Shown: positions 1-8,438, counted from the first letter of the stretch. The stretch is DNA of 64,000 nt from Sphingopyxis fribergensis (GCF_000803645.1 NZ_CP009122.1:906501-970500), one strand, 5' to 3'. Notes: generated by a model not told the origin, from the letters alone. A program made the numbers and translations.

Positions 1-1433
1 GCCAGCGCAAGGTTCGCATCCTGGCGACCCTCGGTCCCGCAAGCGCCAATCCCGCGATGATTGCCGAACTGCACCGCGCCGGTGCCGACGCCTTCCGCGT
101 CAATATGAGTCATGGCGACCATGCCGGTCATGCGCAGGTGATCGCCGCGATCCGGGCGCTGGAAAAGGAAACCGGGCGCCCGACGACGATCCTCGTCGAC
201 CTGCAGGGACCGAAATTGCGTGTCGGCACCTTCAAGGACGGCCCGGCCGAACTGGTGAACGGTAAGAGTTTCGTCCTCGATACCGACAAGACGCCGGGCG
301 ACGCGACGCGCGTTTATCTGCCGCACCCCGAATTGTTCGCGGCGCTCGAAGCCGGCACGCGCCTGCTGATCGACGACGGCAAGCTGGTGCTGCGCGTCAA
401 AAGCGTCGCCCCGGACAAGATCGAAACGGTGGTCGAGGTCGGCGGCAAGATTTCGGACCGCAAGGGCGTCAACGTCCCCGACGTCGTCGTCCCGCTCGCG
501 GCGCTGACCGAAAAGGACCGCAAGGACCTGACCTTCGCGCTCGAACAGCATGTCGACTGGATCGCGCTGTCGTTCGTGCAGCGGCCCGAGGACGTCGCCG
601 AGGCGCGCACGCTGATCGGCGGCAAGGCTGCTTTGCTCGTCAAATTCGAAAAGCCGTCGGGGGTGCAGCGGATCGAGGAAATCCTCGAACTCGCCGACGC
701 GGCGATGGTTGCGCGCGGCGATCTGGGCGTCGAGCTGCCGCCCGAGGCGGTGCCGCCGCTTCAGAAAAAGATCGTTGCTACCGCGCGGCGCATGGGCAAG
801 CCCGTCGTCGTCGCGACGCAGATGCTGGAATCGATGATCACCTCGCCGTCGCCGACGCGCGCCGAAGTGTCCGACGTCGCGACCGCGATCTATGACGGCG
901 CCGACGCGATCATGCTGTCGGCCGAAACCGCGGCGGGCGCCTTTCCGGTCGAGGCGGTGACGATGATGGATTCGATCGCGCGCTCGGTCGAAAGCGATCC
1001 CGATTATTTCCGCCGTCTGCACTTCACCGAAACGCATCCCGATGCCACGACCGCCGACGCGCTCGCCGAGGCGGCCGGCAGCATCATCGCAACGATCGCC
1101 GCCGACGCGATCATCTGCTTCACCGCATCGGGATCGACCGCGCGCCGTGTTGCGCGCGAGCGGCCGAACGCCCCGTTGCTCGTGCTGACGCCAAAGCGCG
1201 AGGCTGCGCGGCGCATGGGACTGCTATGGGGTGCGCATGCCGTGCCGACCAAGGACATCGGCAGTTTCGAAGAGATGATCGCCAAGGGCAAGCGCATGGC
1301 GCTGCGCCACGGCATCTGCAAGGCCGGCGCGAAGCTCGTGATGATGGCGGGGGTTCCGTTCGGCACCCCGGGGTCGACCAACGTGCTGCATGTGGCGACG
1401 CTGACCGGCGACGAACTGCGCGGGTATAGTTGA
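1..1433 (+). CDS. pyk: Pyruvate kinase, 5'-truncated by window edge
   Basis: Converts phosphoenolpyruvate and ADP to pyruvate and ATP in the last step of glycolysis, in the cytoplasm. The reading frame is open from base 3 and begins with RKVRILATLGPAS, the normal N-terminal strand of the family, so only a few codons lie outside the window. Visible signatures are the active-site lysine strand VKFE (near 645), MVARGDLGVELP (about 707-742), the MLES loop (near 824) and PTRAEVSDV...GADAIMLSAETA (about 850-936). The C-terminal regulatory domain is present, so this is a full-length type enzyme. It stands alone here, without other glycolytic genes. Identification is secure; the start codon cannot be given. 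Confidence 0.97.
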   Translation, partial: QRKVRILATLGPASANPAMIAELHRAGADAFRVNMSHGDHAGHAQVIAAIRALEKETGRPTTILVDLQGPKLRVGTFKDGPAELVNGKSFVLDTDKTPGDATRVYLPHPELFAALEAGTRLLIDDGKLVLRVKSVAPDKIETVVEVGGKISDRKGVNVPDVVVPLAALTEKDRKDLTFALEQHVDWIALSFVQRPEDVAEARTLIGGKAALLVKFEKPSGVQRIEEILELADAAMVARGDLGVELPPEAVPPLQKKIVATARRMGKPVVVATQMLESMITSPSPTRAEVSDVATAIYDGADAIMLSAETAAGAFPVEAVTMMDSIARSVESDPDYFRRLHFTETHPDATTADALAEAAGSIIATIAADAIICFTASGSTARRVARERPNAPLLVLTPKREAARRMGLLWGAHAVPTKDIGSFEEMIAKGKRMALRHGICKAGAKLVMMAGVPFGTPGSTNVLHVATLTGDELRGYS

Positions 1434-1445
1434 CGATCAGATACT

Positions 1446-1570
1446 CCCTGCCGCGAAGCGGTGGGGAGGTGGCAGCGGCGTAGCCGCTGACGGAGGGGCT
1501 ATAGCGCTAGGTCGCGGCGCCTCCACCACCGTATCGCGGCGGTCCCCCTCCCCATGGCTTCGCCACAGGG
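1446..1570. repeat. Palindromic intergenic repeat (MITE/REP-like)
   Basis: A 125-bp element whose 24-nt ends (1446-1469 and 1547-1570) are inverted copies with four mismatches. Inside lies a second small hairpin, AGCGGC-GTA-GCCGCT. Sequences of this style (GCGAAGCGGTGGGGAGG / CCTCCCC...GCTTCGC) recur in sphingomonad intergenic regions, which is recollection rather than a search. It sits just after pyk and may also act as a transcript end. Confidence 0.6.
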
Positions 1571-1573
1571 GGG

Positions 1574-1595
1574 ATCGATTGTGGGCCCAATCGAT
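1574..1595. other. Perfect 8-bp inverted repeat after pyk
   Basis: ATCGATTG (1574-1581) and CAATCGAT (1588-1595) flank a 6-nt loop. No T-tract follows, so it is not a classical terminator, but it could stop or stabilise the pyk transcript. A further perfect inverted repeat, TTGCACCA (1680-1687) / TGGTGCAA (1708-1715), lies about 60 bp upstream of bpt and could be an operator or leader hairpin. Nothing else is evident between 1596 and 1774. Confidence 0.35.
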
Positions 1596-1774
1596 TCAAT
1601 TCGGCACATAAGTTACCGGCTGATTCATAAAAATTTCGGGTTGATTCAGATCGGGACGTTTAAAAATGGTAAACGGGCTTTGCACCATTGACGCCGCGCG
1701 GCATAGTTGGTGCAAGTAGCGCGTCGGACCCGCGTTGGGGGGCTCCGCATCGCCAGTCCGGAGGTCTTTTCCGC

Positions 1775-2548
1775 GTGTCCGCACCGTTTCGTTTTCCGCG
1801 CTTTTTCGTCACCAGCCCGGCGCCGTGCCCCTATCTGGCGGGCAAGACCGAGCGCAAGGTTTTCACCGAACTCAGCGGCAATAGCGCGAACGAACTGAAC
1901 GACGCGCTCGGCCGTATCGGGTTCCGCCGCAGCCAGTCGGTCGCCTATCGTCCGAGCTGCGCCGATTGCTCGGCGTGCGTATCGGTGCGCGTCTGCGCGA
2001 GCGAATTCACGCCGAGCAGCTCGCAAAAGCGCAACATGCGCCGCAACGGCGACTTGGTGGCGACGGCGTGCAAGCCGTGGGCGACCGAAGAACAATATAC
2101 GCTGCTCCGTTCCTATCTGGGCTCGCGCCATCCCAATGGCGGCATGGCCGACATGGACGAGCAGGATTTCGCCGACATGGTCGAACAGACCCCCGTCGAC
2201 TCCTATATGGTCGAATATCGCGAGCCGACGCTCGACGGCCGCAAGGGTCGCCTTGTCGGTTGCTGCCTGACCGACCGCCAGGGCGATGGGCTGTCGATGA
2301 TCTACAGTTTCTTCGACGCGGCGCATCCGATGCGCGAGGGGCTGGGCACCTATATCATCGCGGACCATGTTCAGCGCGCCGCGCGCGCGGGGTTGCCCTA
2401 TGTCTATCTCGGTTACTGGATCGAAGGGTCGGCGCGCATGGGGTACAAGGCCCGTTTCCGCCCGCTCGAAAAACTGGGTCCCGATGGATGGTCGCGTTTC
2501 GAGCCGTCGCAGCCCGAGCGCATCGCGGCGATGTTCGAACTGGCGTGA
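1775..2548 (+). CDS. bpt: Aspartate/glutamate leucyltransferase (L/F-transferase-like, Bpt)
   Basis: Transfers leucine from Leu-tRNA to proteins with N-terminal Asp or Glu, creating an N-degron for ClpS/ClpAP. The 257-residue product has the usual length for Bpt. It opens with [20 protein letters not shown] and carries the Cys-rich N-terminal segment SCADCSAC followed by the GNAT-like C-terminal half ([16 protein letters not shown]). The start is a GTG at 1775 with GGAGG at 1760-1764, ten bases upstream. A longer in-frame extension to 1688 lacks a ribosome binding site, and its extra 29 residues do not look like this family. Monocistronic as far as can be seen. Function rests on family recognition. 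Confidence 0.92.
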   Translation: MSAPFRFPRFFVTSPAPCPYLAGKTERKVFTELSGNSANELNDALGRIGFRRSQSVAYRPSCADCSACVSVRVCASEFTPSSSQKRNMRRNGDLVATACKPWATEEQYTLLRSYLGSRHPNGGMADMDEQDFADMVEQTPVDSYMVEYREPTLDGRKGRLVGCCLTDRQGDGLSMIYSFFDAAHPMREGLGTYIIADHVQRAARAGLPYVYLGYWIEGSARMGYKARFRPLEKLGPDGWSRFEPSQPERIAAMFELA

Positions 2549-2807
2549 TCGACGCCGCCGTGGGGGTGTTCGCCGCCACCCCGGTGACACTGTCCAAAGG
2601 TCAGTAAAGGTCAGCCTTGTGCGCCGTCCGATTTGACGCCGCAGGGATGCGGGACGCGTCCAGCCGCGACCGCCTGCACAAACCGGCCGACGACCGCTTT
2701 TATCTACTGGATCAAAGAGCCGGGAGGAAGGCTGGCATAGCCGAATATTGTAGGAAAGGCCTTTTTTGCAGGCGTCAGCTTAGGTGGTGAGCTAACATTC
2801 TCAATTT
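2549..2807. other. Intergenic, no gene; phased direct repeat
   Basis: No credible coding region. The one feature is the nonamer AAAGGTCAG at 2596-2604 and again at 2606-2614, exactly one helical turn apart, which could be a regulator half-site pair. The flanking sequence from 2880 to 3117 is equally featureless apart from the palindrome listed next. Confidence 0.3.
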
Positions 2808-2879
2808 CGTCATTCCCGCGAAAGCGGGAACCCAGTTTCGACGGCATCTCGCTGGGTCCCCGCTTTCGCGGGGATGACG
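2808..2879. repeat. REP-like palindrome, copy 1
   Basis: Ends CGTCATTCCCGCG and CGCGGGGATGACG are inverted copies, with GAAAGCGGGAACCCAG facing CTGGGTCCCCGCTTTC inside. The same palindrome occurs at 27481-27562 and 46235-46314, and a divergent relative at 53980-54056. All are intergenic. This is a dispersed bacterial palindromic repeat, not a gene-specific regulator. Confidence 0.85.
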
Positions 2880-3117
2880 AAGTAAGAAATAGAACGACTC
2901 CTTCCGGTCGTTTCCCGCCATTCCATCTTAGCCCTCCCGGCAATCAGTTGCGAACGTCTCGCAGCTTTGCGTCGCCGGTTGACCTTTTCCCGCTATCAAG
3001 GGCATAGCTCGACAACAGGACATAAGTCCGGGTCGCATCCAGAGTAGGGATCGCTTAGGGGTAGGCGATAGGGGGAATGGGATGCCCGTGCACGCGTTCG
3101 TCAGCATCACGGCCAGC

Positions 3118-3139
3118 GACAAAGTTAACGGCCTTTGTC
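3118..3139. promoter_or_regulatory. Inverted repeat upstream of the redox cluster
   Basis: GACAAAG (3118-3124) and CTTTGTC (3133-3139) form a perfect 7-bp inverted repeat with an 8-nt spacer, ending 16 bp before the ATG at 3156. The position suits an operator or a translation-blocking hairpin. It does not match CRP or FNR consensus. The cognate regulator is unknown. Confidence 0.35.
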
Positions 3140-3155
3140 GTAGGGTGGTGCGCGC

Positions 3156-5606
3156 ATGAGCGAGGTGGTCCCCATTGATCGCGTGAAGGTCGCGATCATC
3201 GGGTCGGGCCCCGCGGGGCTGAGCGCCGCATCGCGCGCCGCGCAGCTCGGGCTCAGCCATATATTGCTCGAAAAGACCGACCATCTGTCGGACACCATCT
3301 TCAAATATCAAAAGGGCAAGCGCGTGCTCGCGACGCCGGAGCGGCTCGACCTGCGCTCCGACTGCCGCTTTGCCGAGGGCGCGCGCGAATATATCCTCGG
3401 CAATTGGGACGAGGATGCCGCGAACAACAAGGTGAATGTGGCGTATCACGCCGAGGTTGCCGAGGTGACCGGCGAGAAGGGCGCGTTCGCGATTCTGACC
3501 GCCAAGGGCGACGTCTATCACGCCGAAAATATCGTCCTCGCGATCGGTACGCAGGGCAATCCGAACCGGATGCGCTGCGAGGGCGCCGACCTGCCGCACA
3601 TCATCTATCAGGTCGACGATCCCGAGGATTTCAAGGACAAGCATATCACCGTCGTCGGATCGGGCGATGCGGGGATCGAAAATGCGCTGGGGGTCGCCGA
3701 GGAGGCGCTGGAAAACACCGTCACGATCTTGAACCGATCAAAGGATTTTGCGCGCGCCAAGGCAAAAAATGTCGCCGATATGACCGAGGCGGGCGAGAAT
3801 GGTTTCATGTCGATCCGCACCGAGACGCAGCCGAAGAAGGTCGAGCCGGGCTGGCTGACGCTCGAAACCCCGACGGGCGAAGAACGGATCGAATGCGACG
3901 TGATCGTCGCGCGGCTGGGCTCGGTCGCGCCGCGCGGGTTCGTCGAATCGATGGGGATCGAGTTCACCGGCCCCGACCGCGAGGCCTTTCCGAAACTGTC
4001 GCCGACGTTCGAGACGACGGTGCCGGGGCTTTATGTCATTGGCGCGCTCGCGGGCTATCCGCTGATCAAGCATTGCATGAACCAGGGCTATGACGTCGTC
4101 GAGTTCATCAACGGCAACAGCGCCTTGACCCCCGCCGACGAAAAGGATCTGGCGGCGATTTTTGCCAACCTGCCGCACAAGAAGTCGGTCAGCGAGTGGC
4201 TGGAATATCTGCGATCGCGGGTCAGCATCTTTGCCGATGTGTCGCCGCTCCAGATGCGCGAGTTCATGCTCGATTCGAAGGTCGCTTTCTATTCCAAGGG
4301 CGAGGCGGTTTTCGAGAAGGGCGATCCGGGATCGTCGCTGTTCGCAATTGCCGACGGCTTTGCAGAGGTCGAGGTCGGCCCCGATTTCACCGTGCCGATC
4401 GAACAGGGGTCGATCTTTGGTGAGGTCGGCTTGATTTCGGGGCGCAAGCGCGGCGCGACGATCCGCGCGGGCGAGGACAGCATCTTTGTCGAGGTGTCGC
4501 GCACCGCAGCACTGAAGCTGATGGCGGCGGTGCCAGGCGCCAAGCGCGTCATCAACCGAATCTCGCTCGAACGCCAATTGCTCCAGATTTTCAAGGGGGG
4601 GCTGACCGTCGAAGATCTGGCGGACGTGGTCGATACCGCCGAGGTCGAGCGCGTGTCCGCGGGCAAGGTCGTGCTGACCGAGGGCGAGCAGGGCGACGAT
4701 GTTTATGTGATCCGGTCGGGATCGATGGTGGTCGAGAAGGACATCGGCGGCAAGCCGATCTTCCTGCGCTACCTGCCCGCGGGCAGCTTCTTCGGCGAAA
4801 TGGGGGTGCTCAGCGGCCAACCGCGCAACGCCACAGTGAAGGCGGCGGTCGGCGCCGAGCTAATCAAGCTGACCGGCGAAAGTTTCCGCAAGATGCTGAG
4901 CGCGCGGCCGCAGGTGCGCGAAGCGACCGAGGCCGCCGTTGCCGAACGCGCGCAAATGAACAGCTTCATCGAATCGCGCAAGGCGAGCTATTCGAGCGCG
5001 GTCGACCTTTATTCGGACACCGCGAGCTTCATCATGAAGGAGGGGCTGGGCGAGGCTACCGACGCGCTGTTGATCGACGAGAATCTGTGCGTCGGCTGCG
5101 ACAATTGCGAAAAGGCATGCGCCGACAGTCACGAAGGCCTGTCGCGGCTCGACCGCGAGGCGGGCAAGACCTTTGCGCATCTGCATGTGCCGACGAGCTG
5201 CCGCCACTGCGAGCATCCGCACTGCATGGCCGATTGTCCGCCGAATGTGATCCACCGCGGCCCCGATGGCGAGGTGTTCATGGAGCCGGGCTGCATCGGC
5301 TGCGGCAATTGCATGCGCAACTGCCCCTATGGCGTGATCCGCATGGAGGCGGCGCCGCCCGAAAAGCCGAGCCTGCTGCGCTGGCTGCTCACCGGGTTCG
5401 GTCCGGGCCCTGGCGAGCCGTCGCCCAAATGGACCAAGAAGCAATTGGGTGACGAGAAACCCAAGAAGATCGCGGTCAAATGCGACATGTGCAAAGGCAT
5501 TTCGGGCGGTCCGGCGTGCGTGCGGGCGTGCCCGACCGGCGCCGCGATCCGCGTCTCGCCCGAAGAATTTTTGTCGATCGCGCGGCTTGAAGAGGACGCC
5601 GGCTGA
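3156..5606 (+). CDS. FAD/NAD(P) oxidoreductase fused to two cNMP-binding domains and four [4Fe-4S] clusters
   Basis: An 816-residue three-part fusion with no named function known to me. Residues 1-330 form a two-Rossmann flavoprotein reminiscent of YpdA/thioredoxin reductase: GSGPAG at 16-21 and GSGDAG at 168-173, with no CxxC redox pair. Two cyclic-nucleotide-binding domains follow (about 355-470 and 475-590). Each keeps the phosphate-binding cassette: FGEVGL...KRGATI at 421-436 and FGEMGV...PRNATV at 546-561, with the Glu and Arg that contact the ligand. Residues 640-800 hold 16 cysteines in DmsB/NrfC spacing (645/648/651/655, 682/685/690/694, 713/716/719/723, 776/779/788/792), hence four clusters. 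It is first in a tight operon; its stop overlaps the next start by one base (TGATG). Inferred role: cyclic-nucleotide-gated electron input from NAD(P)H to the membrane cytochromes downstream. Confidence 0.85.
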   Translation: MSEVVPIDRVKVAIIGSGPAGLSAASRAAQLGLSHILLEKTDHLSDTIFKYQKGKRVLATPERLDLRSDCRFAEGAREYILGNWDEDAANNKVNVAYHAEVAEVTGEKGAFAILTAKGDVYHAENIVLAIGTQGNPNRMRCEGADLPHIIYQVDDPEDFKDKHITVVGSGDAGIENALGVAEEALENTVTILNRSKDFARAKAKNVADMTEAGENGFMSIRTETQPKKVEPGWLTLETPTGEERIECDVIVARLGSVAPRGFVESMGIEFTGPDREAFPKLSPTFETTVPGLYVIGALAGYPLIKHCMNQGYDVVEFINGNSALTPADEKDLAAIFANLPHKKSVSEWLEYLRSRVSIFADVSPLQMREFMLDSKVAFYSKGEAVFEKGDPGSSLFAIADGFAEVEVGPDFTVPIEQGSIFGEVGLISGRKRGATIRAGEDSIFVEVSRTAALKLMAAVPGAKRVINRISLERQLLQIFKGGLTVEDLADVVDTAEVERVSAGKVVLTEGEQGDDVYVIRSGSMVVEKDIGGKPIFLRYLPAGSFFGEMGVLSGQPRNATVKAAVGAELIKLTGESFRKMLSARPQVREATEAAVAERAQMNSFIESRKASYSSAVDLYSDTASFIMKEGLGEATDALLIDENLCVGCDNCEKACADSHEGLSRLDREAGKTFAHLHVPTSCRHCEHPHCMADCPPNVIHRGPDGEVFMEPGCIGCGNCMRNCPYGVIRMEAAPPEKPSLLRWLLTGFGPGPGEPSPKWTKKQLGDEKPKKIAVKCDMCKGISGGPACVRACPTGAAIRVSPEEFLSIARLEEDAG

Positions 5607-6487
5607 TGGCGAGCCTTTTTCAGCGTCGCCGGTCGAAGGCCACCCAAACCGAGCGCGTCCGCGAGCGCAAGCATGAGGGTTTCCTACGCTACGCCGGTTT
5701 TCGCTGGGCGAAGATTTCGGGTGGGCTCTGCCTGCTGATCATCGTGAGCTACGCGCTGGTCGATGTGACGCCGCGGCATAATGGCGGTAGCTGGTACGGC
5801 TATACGCTCGGCACGATCGGCGCGGGGCTGATCCTGTGGCTCACCGCGCTCGGCTATCGCAAGCGCAAGATGACGAGCAGCGCTTGGTCGTTGAAGGCGT
5901 GGACGTCGGCGCATGTCTATCTCGGGCTCAGCCTGATCGTCATCGGCACCTGGCACACGGGGTTCCAGCTTGGCTGGAATGTCCATACGCTCGCGTGGGC
6001 GTTGATGATGCTGGTCATCCTGTCGGGGCTTTATGGTGTCATCGTCTATGCGACCTTGCCCGCGGCGCTGTCGAACAACCGCGACGAAATGACGCAGATG
6101 CAGATGCTCGAGGCGATCCGCGCCTTCGATCGGCAGCTGCACAGCGCGGCGCAGCCGCTGACGCCCGCCGATACCGCGCCGGTGCTGGCGGCGCTCGACG
6201 AGGATCCGTTCGCGGGCGGCGTCATGGCGCGGTTGTCGGGACGCTATCCCAATTGCGCGACCGCCGCGGCGCTGCGCACGCTGTCGGGCTCCAATGGCAG
6301 CGATCGCGAGGCGCGCGAAAAGGTCGTCGGGCTGCTCAAGCAGAAGCAGGCGGCGCTGACGCGTCTGCGTCGGCATCTCAAGATCCGCGCGCTGCTCGAA
6401 ATTTGGCTTTACGTGCATGTGCCGCTGACCTTTGCGCTGATTGCGGCGCTGTCGGCGCACATCATCAGCGTCTTCTTTTACTGGTAA
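5606..6487 (+). CDS. Five-helix membrane protein, candidate di-heme cytochrome b
   Basis: Product of 293 residues with hydrophobic helices near 34-54, 63-84, 103-119, 128-153 and 264-291, and a cytoplasmic-looking Arg/Lys-rich loop between helices 4 and 5. Helix 3 carries His103 and His117, and helix 5 carries His271 and His285. Both pairs are H-x13-H, the spacing used for two stacked bis-His b hemes in cytochrome bc1 and ferric-reductase-like proteins. No family name was recognised, so heme binding is inferred from spacing alone. Translation is coupled to the upstream gene (TGATG) and the FHA-cytochrome gene follows within 16 bp. It would link the cytosolic FeS clusters to the outward-facing c hemes. 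Confidence 0.7.
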   Translation: MASLFQRRRSKATQTERVRERKHEGFLRYAGFRWAKISGGLCLLIIVSYALVDVTPRHNGGSWYGYTLGTIGAGLILWLTALGYRKRKMTSSAWSLKAWTSAHVYLGLSLIVIGTWHTGFQLGWNVHTLAWALMMLVILSGLYGVIVYATLPAALSNNRDEMTQMQMLEAIRAFDRQLHSAAQPLTPADTAPVLAALDEDPFAGGVMARLSGRYPNCATAAALRTLSGSNGSDREAREKVVGLLKQKQAALTRLRRHLKIRALLEIWLYVHVPLTFALIAALSAHIISVFFYW

Positions 6488-6503
6488 GGCGGGGAGGGGG
6501 ACC

Positions 6504-8438
6504 ATGAGCTTCATCCTGCGCCGTATTTCGACGACGAAGACCGGCAAACAGATCATCCGCGACACGCCGCTGCCCGGCGACACGATCACCCTCGGGCGTG
6601 AGGGCAGCAACGTCATCCACATCGCCGACCTGGCGGTGAATCCGCACCATGCGACGATCAGCAGCGCCGATGGCCGCCACGTCCGCGTTGCGGCGAGCGA
6701 GGGGCTGGGCTTCGATTTTAATGGTCGCTCGGTCGATGCGGCAGAGGTCGACAGCGCAGCAGGCGCCGAACTGCGCTTCGGTGGCCACCGGCTGACTATC
6801 GCGCGCGAGGGCGAGAATATCATCCTGCTCGTCGAGCGCATCGACGAGTTGTCGCAATCGTCGAAGGACGTCGACGAGGCCAAGGCCTTCTCGCTCCAAG
6901 GCGTCATGCTCGGCAAGCGCTTGGGGGCGTGGGTGTTCGGCGTGCTGATGCTGCTCGCCTTCCTGATCGGGCCAATCTGGGCGTGGTACAGCTACAAGAG
7001 TGTGAATGAACGCCCCGACGGCTATCATGCCGACAGCGCGTGGCTATCGGGCCCATTGTCGAGCGCGCACGCGAGCCTGAAGAACGACTGCCAGTCGTGC
7101 CATGTCGAACCCTTTGTGGCAGTGACCGACAAGGCGTGCGTCGGCTGCCACACGGGTGAGCACAAGACGATGAGCATGGCACACGCCAATGCGCCGACCG
7201 CGATGCTGCTCGCGGCGCGGCATCCGCCAGGGATCGGTGAAAAGGTACTGGCGGGCTTTGCCAAGACCTTCAACAAACCGCAGGGGCGCTGCGTCGAGTG
7301 CCACACCGAGCATGAGGGTTCGGGGCCGATGCCCGCGACGCCGCAGAAATTCTGCGCCGATTGCCATAACGGCATGTCGGCGCGGCTGAAGACGGCGGGG
7401 CATCCGACGATGCTGGCCGATGCCGCCGATTTCGGCACCGGCCACCCCGAATTCCGCCCGCTTATCCGCGCGGCGCCCGGAGCGAAGCTGGCGCGCGCCG
7501 CGCCGGGCAAGGGGACGGTCGATTATAATGGCCTGAAATTCCCGCATGACGTGCATCTGCAGGCGACCGGCGGGGTCGCGCGCATGGCGGCGAGTTTCCG
7601 CGGCCGTTATGACTTCGGTAAGAAGCTGGAGTGCCAGAATTGCCACCGCGTCGAGGCCGACGGGGTGCGCGTCAAGCCGGTCGAAATGGAGCGCGACTGC
7701 GCGATGTGCCACAGCCTCGCGTTCGAGACCGTCGGCGGGGTGACACGCACGCTGCGCCATGGTGAGCCCGACCAAGTGGTCGCCGACCTCACGGCTTATT
7801 ATCGCTCGGCGCCGCCGGCGCGGCCGCTCCAGCTCGGCGGGATGCAGCGACGGCGGCCGGGCGCCTATGCCGAAGGCCAGGTGTATAATATCTATTTCAA
7901 CGAAGTCGCGACACGGCCCAGCCGCGCGCAGGATGCGGTGCGTGCGGTCTTCTCGAAGGGCGGCGCCTGTTACGACTGTCACACGATCTTTGCGCCGCAG
8001 GCAGGCACCAACTGGCGCGTCGCCGCGGTCAACCAGACCCCGCGCTACTTGCAAAAAGGCTGGTTCGACCATGACGCGCACCGGGAGACCGATTGCGCCG
8101 ACTGCCACACCGCCGCACCCGCTTCGAAAACGTCGACCGACCTGCTCGTTCCGGGGCTGCGCCAATGCCGCGACTGTCATGTCGGCGAAGGCGGCGCGCG
8201 CGTCGTGAAGGTCGAAACCGCGACCGAATCGCCGTGCGCGATGTGCCATGAATATCATTCGGACGGAGGCAAGCCATGGATGCCGCCGCGTCAACGCAAG
8301 AAAAACACCGCCGCAATTACAAATAAACCTCTACGCAGTACCTTTGGTGTGAGCGTGATCACAGGAACCGGCGGGCGGGGCCTTTACGAAGTGACGTGGC
8401 GCACACCTTCCTTGCATACGGCAAGGCGGGGCGGGTAG
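6504..8438 (+). CDS. FHA-domain decaheme cytochrome c
   Basis: Product of 644 residues. Residues 1-115 look like a forkhead-associated (phosphothreonine-reading) domain: ITLGREGSNVIHI at 28-40, NPHHATIS at 46-53, DFNGRSV at 71-77. A single helix at about 139-162 would place FHA in the cytosol and the rest in the periplasm. Ten CxxCH heme sites follow, starting at residues 196, 212, 263, 284, 377, 399, 489, 531, 555 and 578. The start at 6504 follows GGGGAGGGGG (6491-6500); an upstream extension has no support. The last ~44 residues after WMPPRQ lack heme sites and look like read-through of non-coding DNA, with a CRP-type palindrome inside. It is third in the operon and probably the periplasmic electron acceptor or donor. 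The natural redox partner is not visible. Confidence 0.85.
   Translation: MSFILRRISTTKTGKQIIRDTPLPGDTITLGREGSNVIHIADLAVNPHHATISSADGRHVRVAASEGLGFDFNGRSVDAAEVDSAAGAELRFGGHRLTIAREGENIILLVERIDELSQSSKDVDEAKAFSLQGVMLGKRLGAWVFGVLMLLAFLIGPIWAWYSYKSVNERPDGYHADSAWLSGPLSSAHASLKNDCQSCHVEPFVAVTDKACVGCHTGEHKTMSMAHANAPTAMLLAARHPPGIGEKVLAGFAKTFNKPQGRCVECHTEHEGSGPMPATPQKFCADCHNGMSARLKTAGHPTMLADAADFGTGHPEFRPLIRAAPGAKLARAAPGKGTVDYNGLKFPHDVHLQATGGVARMAASFRGRYDFGKKLECQNCHRVEADGVRVKPVEMERDCAMCHSLAFETVGGVTRTLRHGEPDQVVADLTAYYRSAPPARPLQLGGMQRRRPGAYAEGQVYNIYFNEVATRPSRAQDAVRAVFSKGGACYDCHTIFAPQAGTNWRVAAVNQTPRYLQKGWFDHDAHRETDCADCHTAAPASKTSTDLLVPGLRQCRDCHVGEGGARVVKVETATESPCAMCHEYHSDGGKPWMPPRQRKKNTAAITNKPLRSTFGVSVITGTGGRGLYEVTWRTPSLHTARRGG
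8348..8363. promoter_or_regulatory. Perfect CRP-type binding palindrome
   Basis: TGTGA-GCGTGA-TCACA matches the Escherichia coli CRP core at all ten defined bases. Its centre lies about 126 bp before the ATG of the phosphodiesterase gene at 8482, leaving room for a class I or II promoter in 8380-8420. It falls inside the dubious 3' tail of the cytochrome gene. No clear -35/-10 pair was seen. CRP binding in this organism is inference. Confidence 0.55.
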
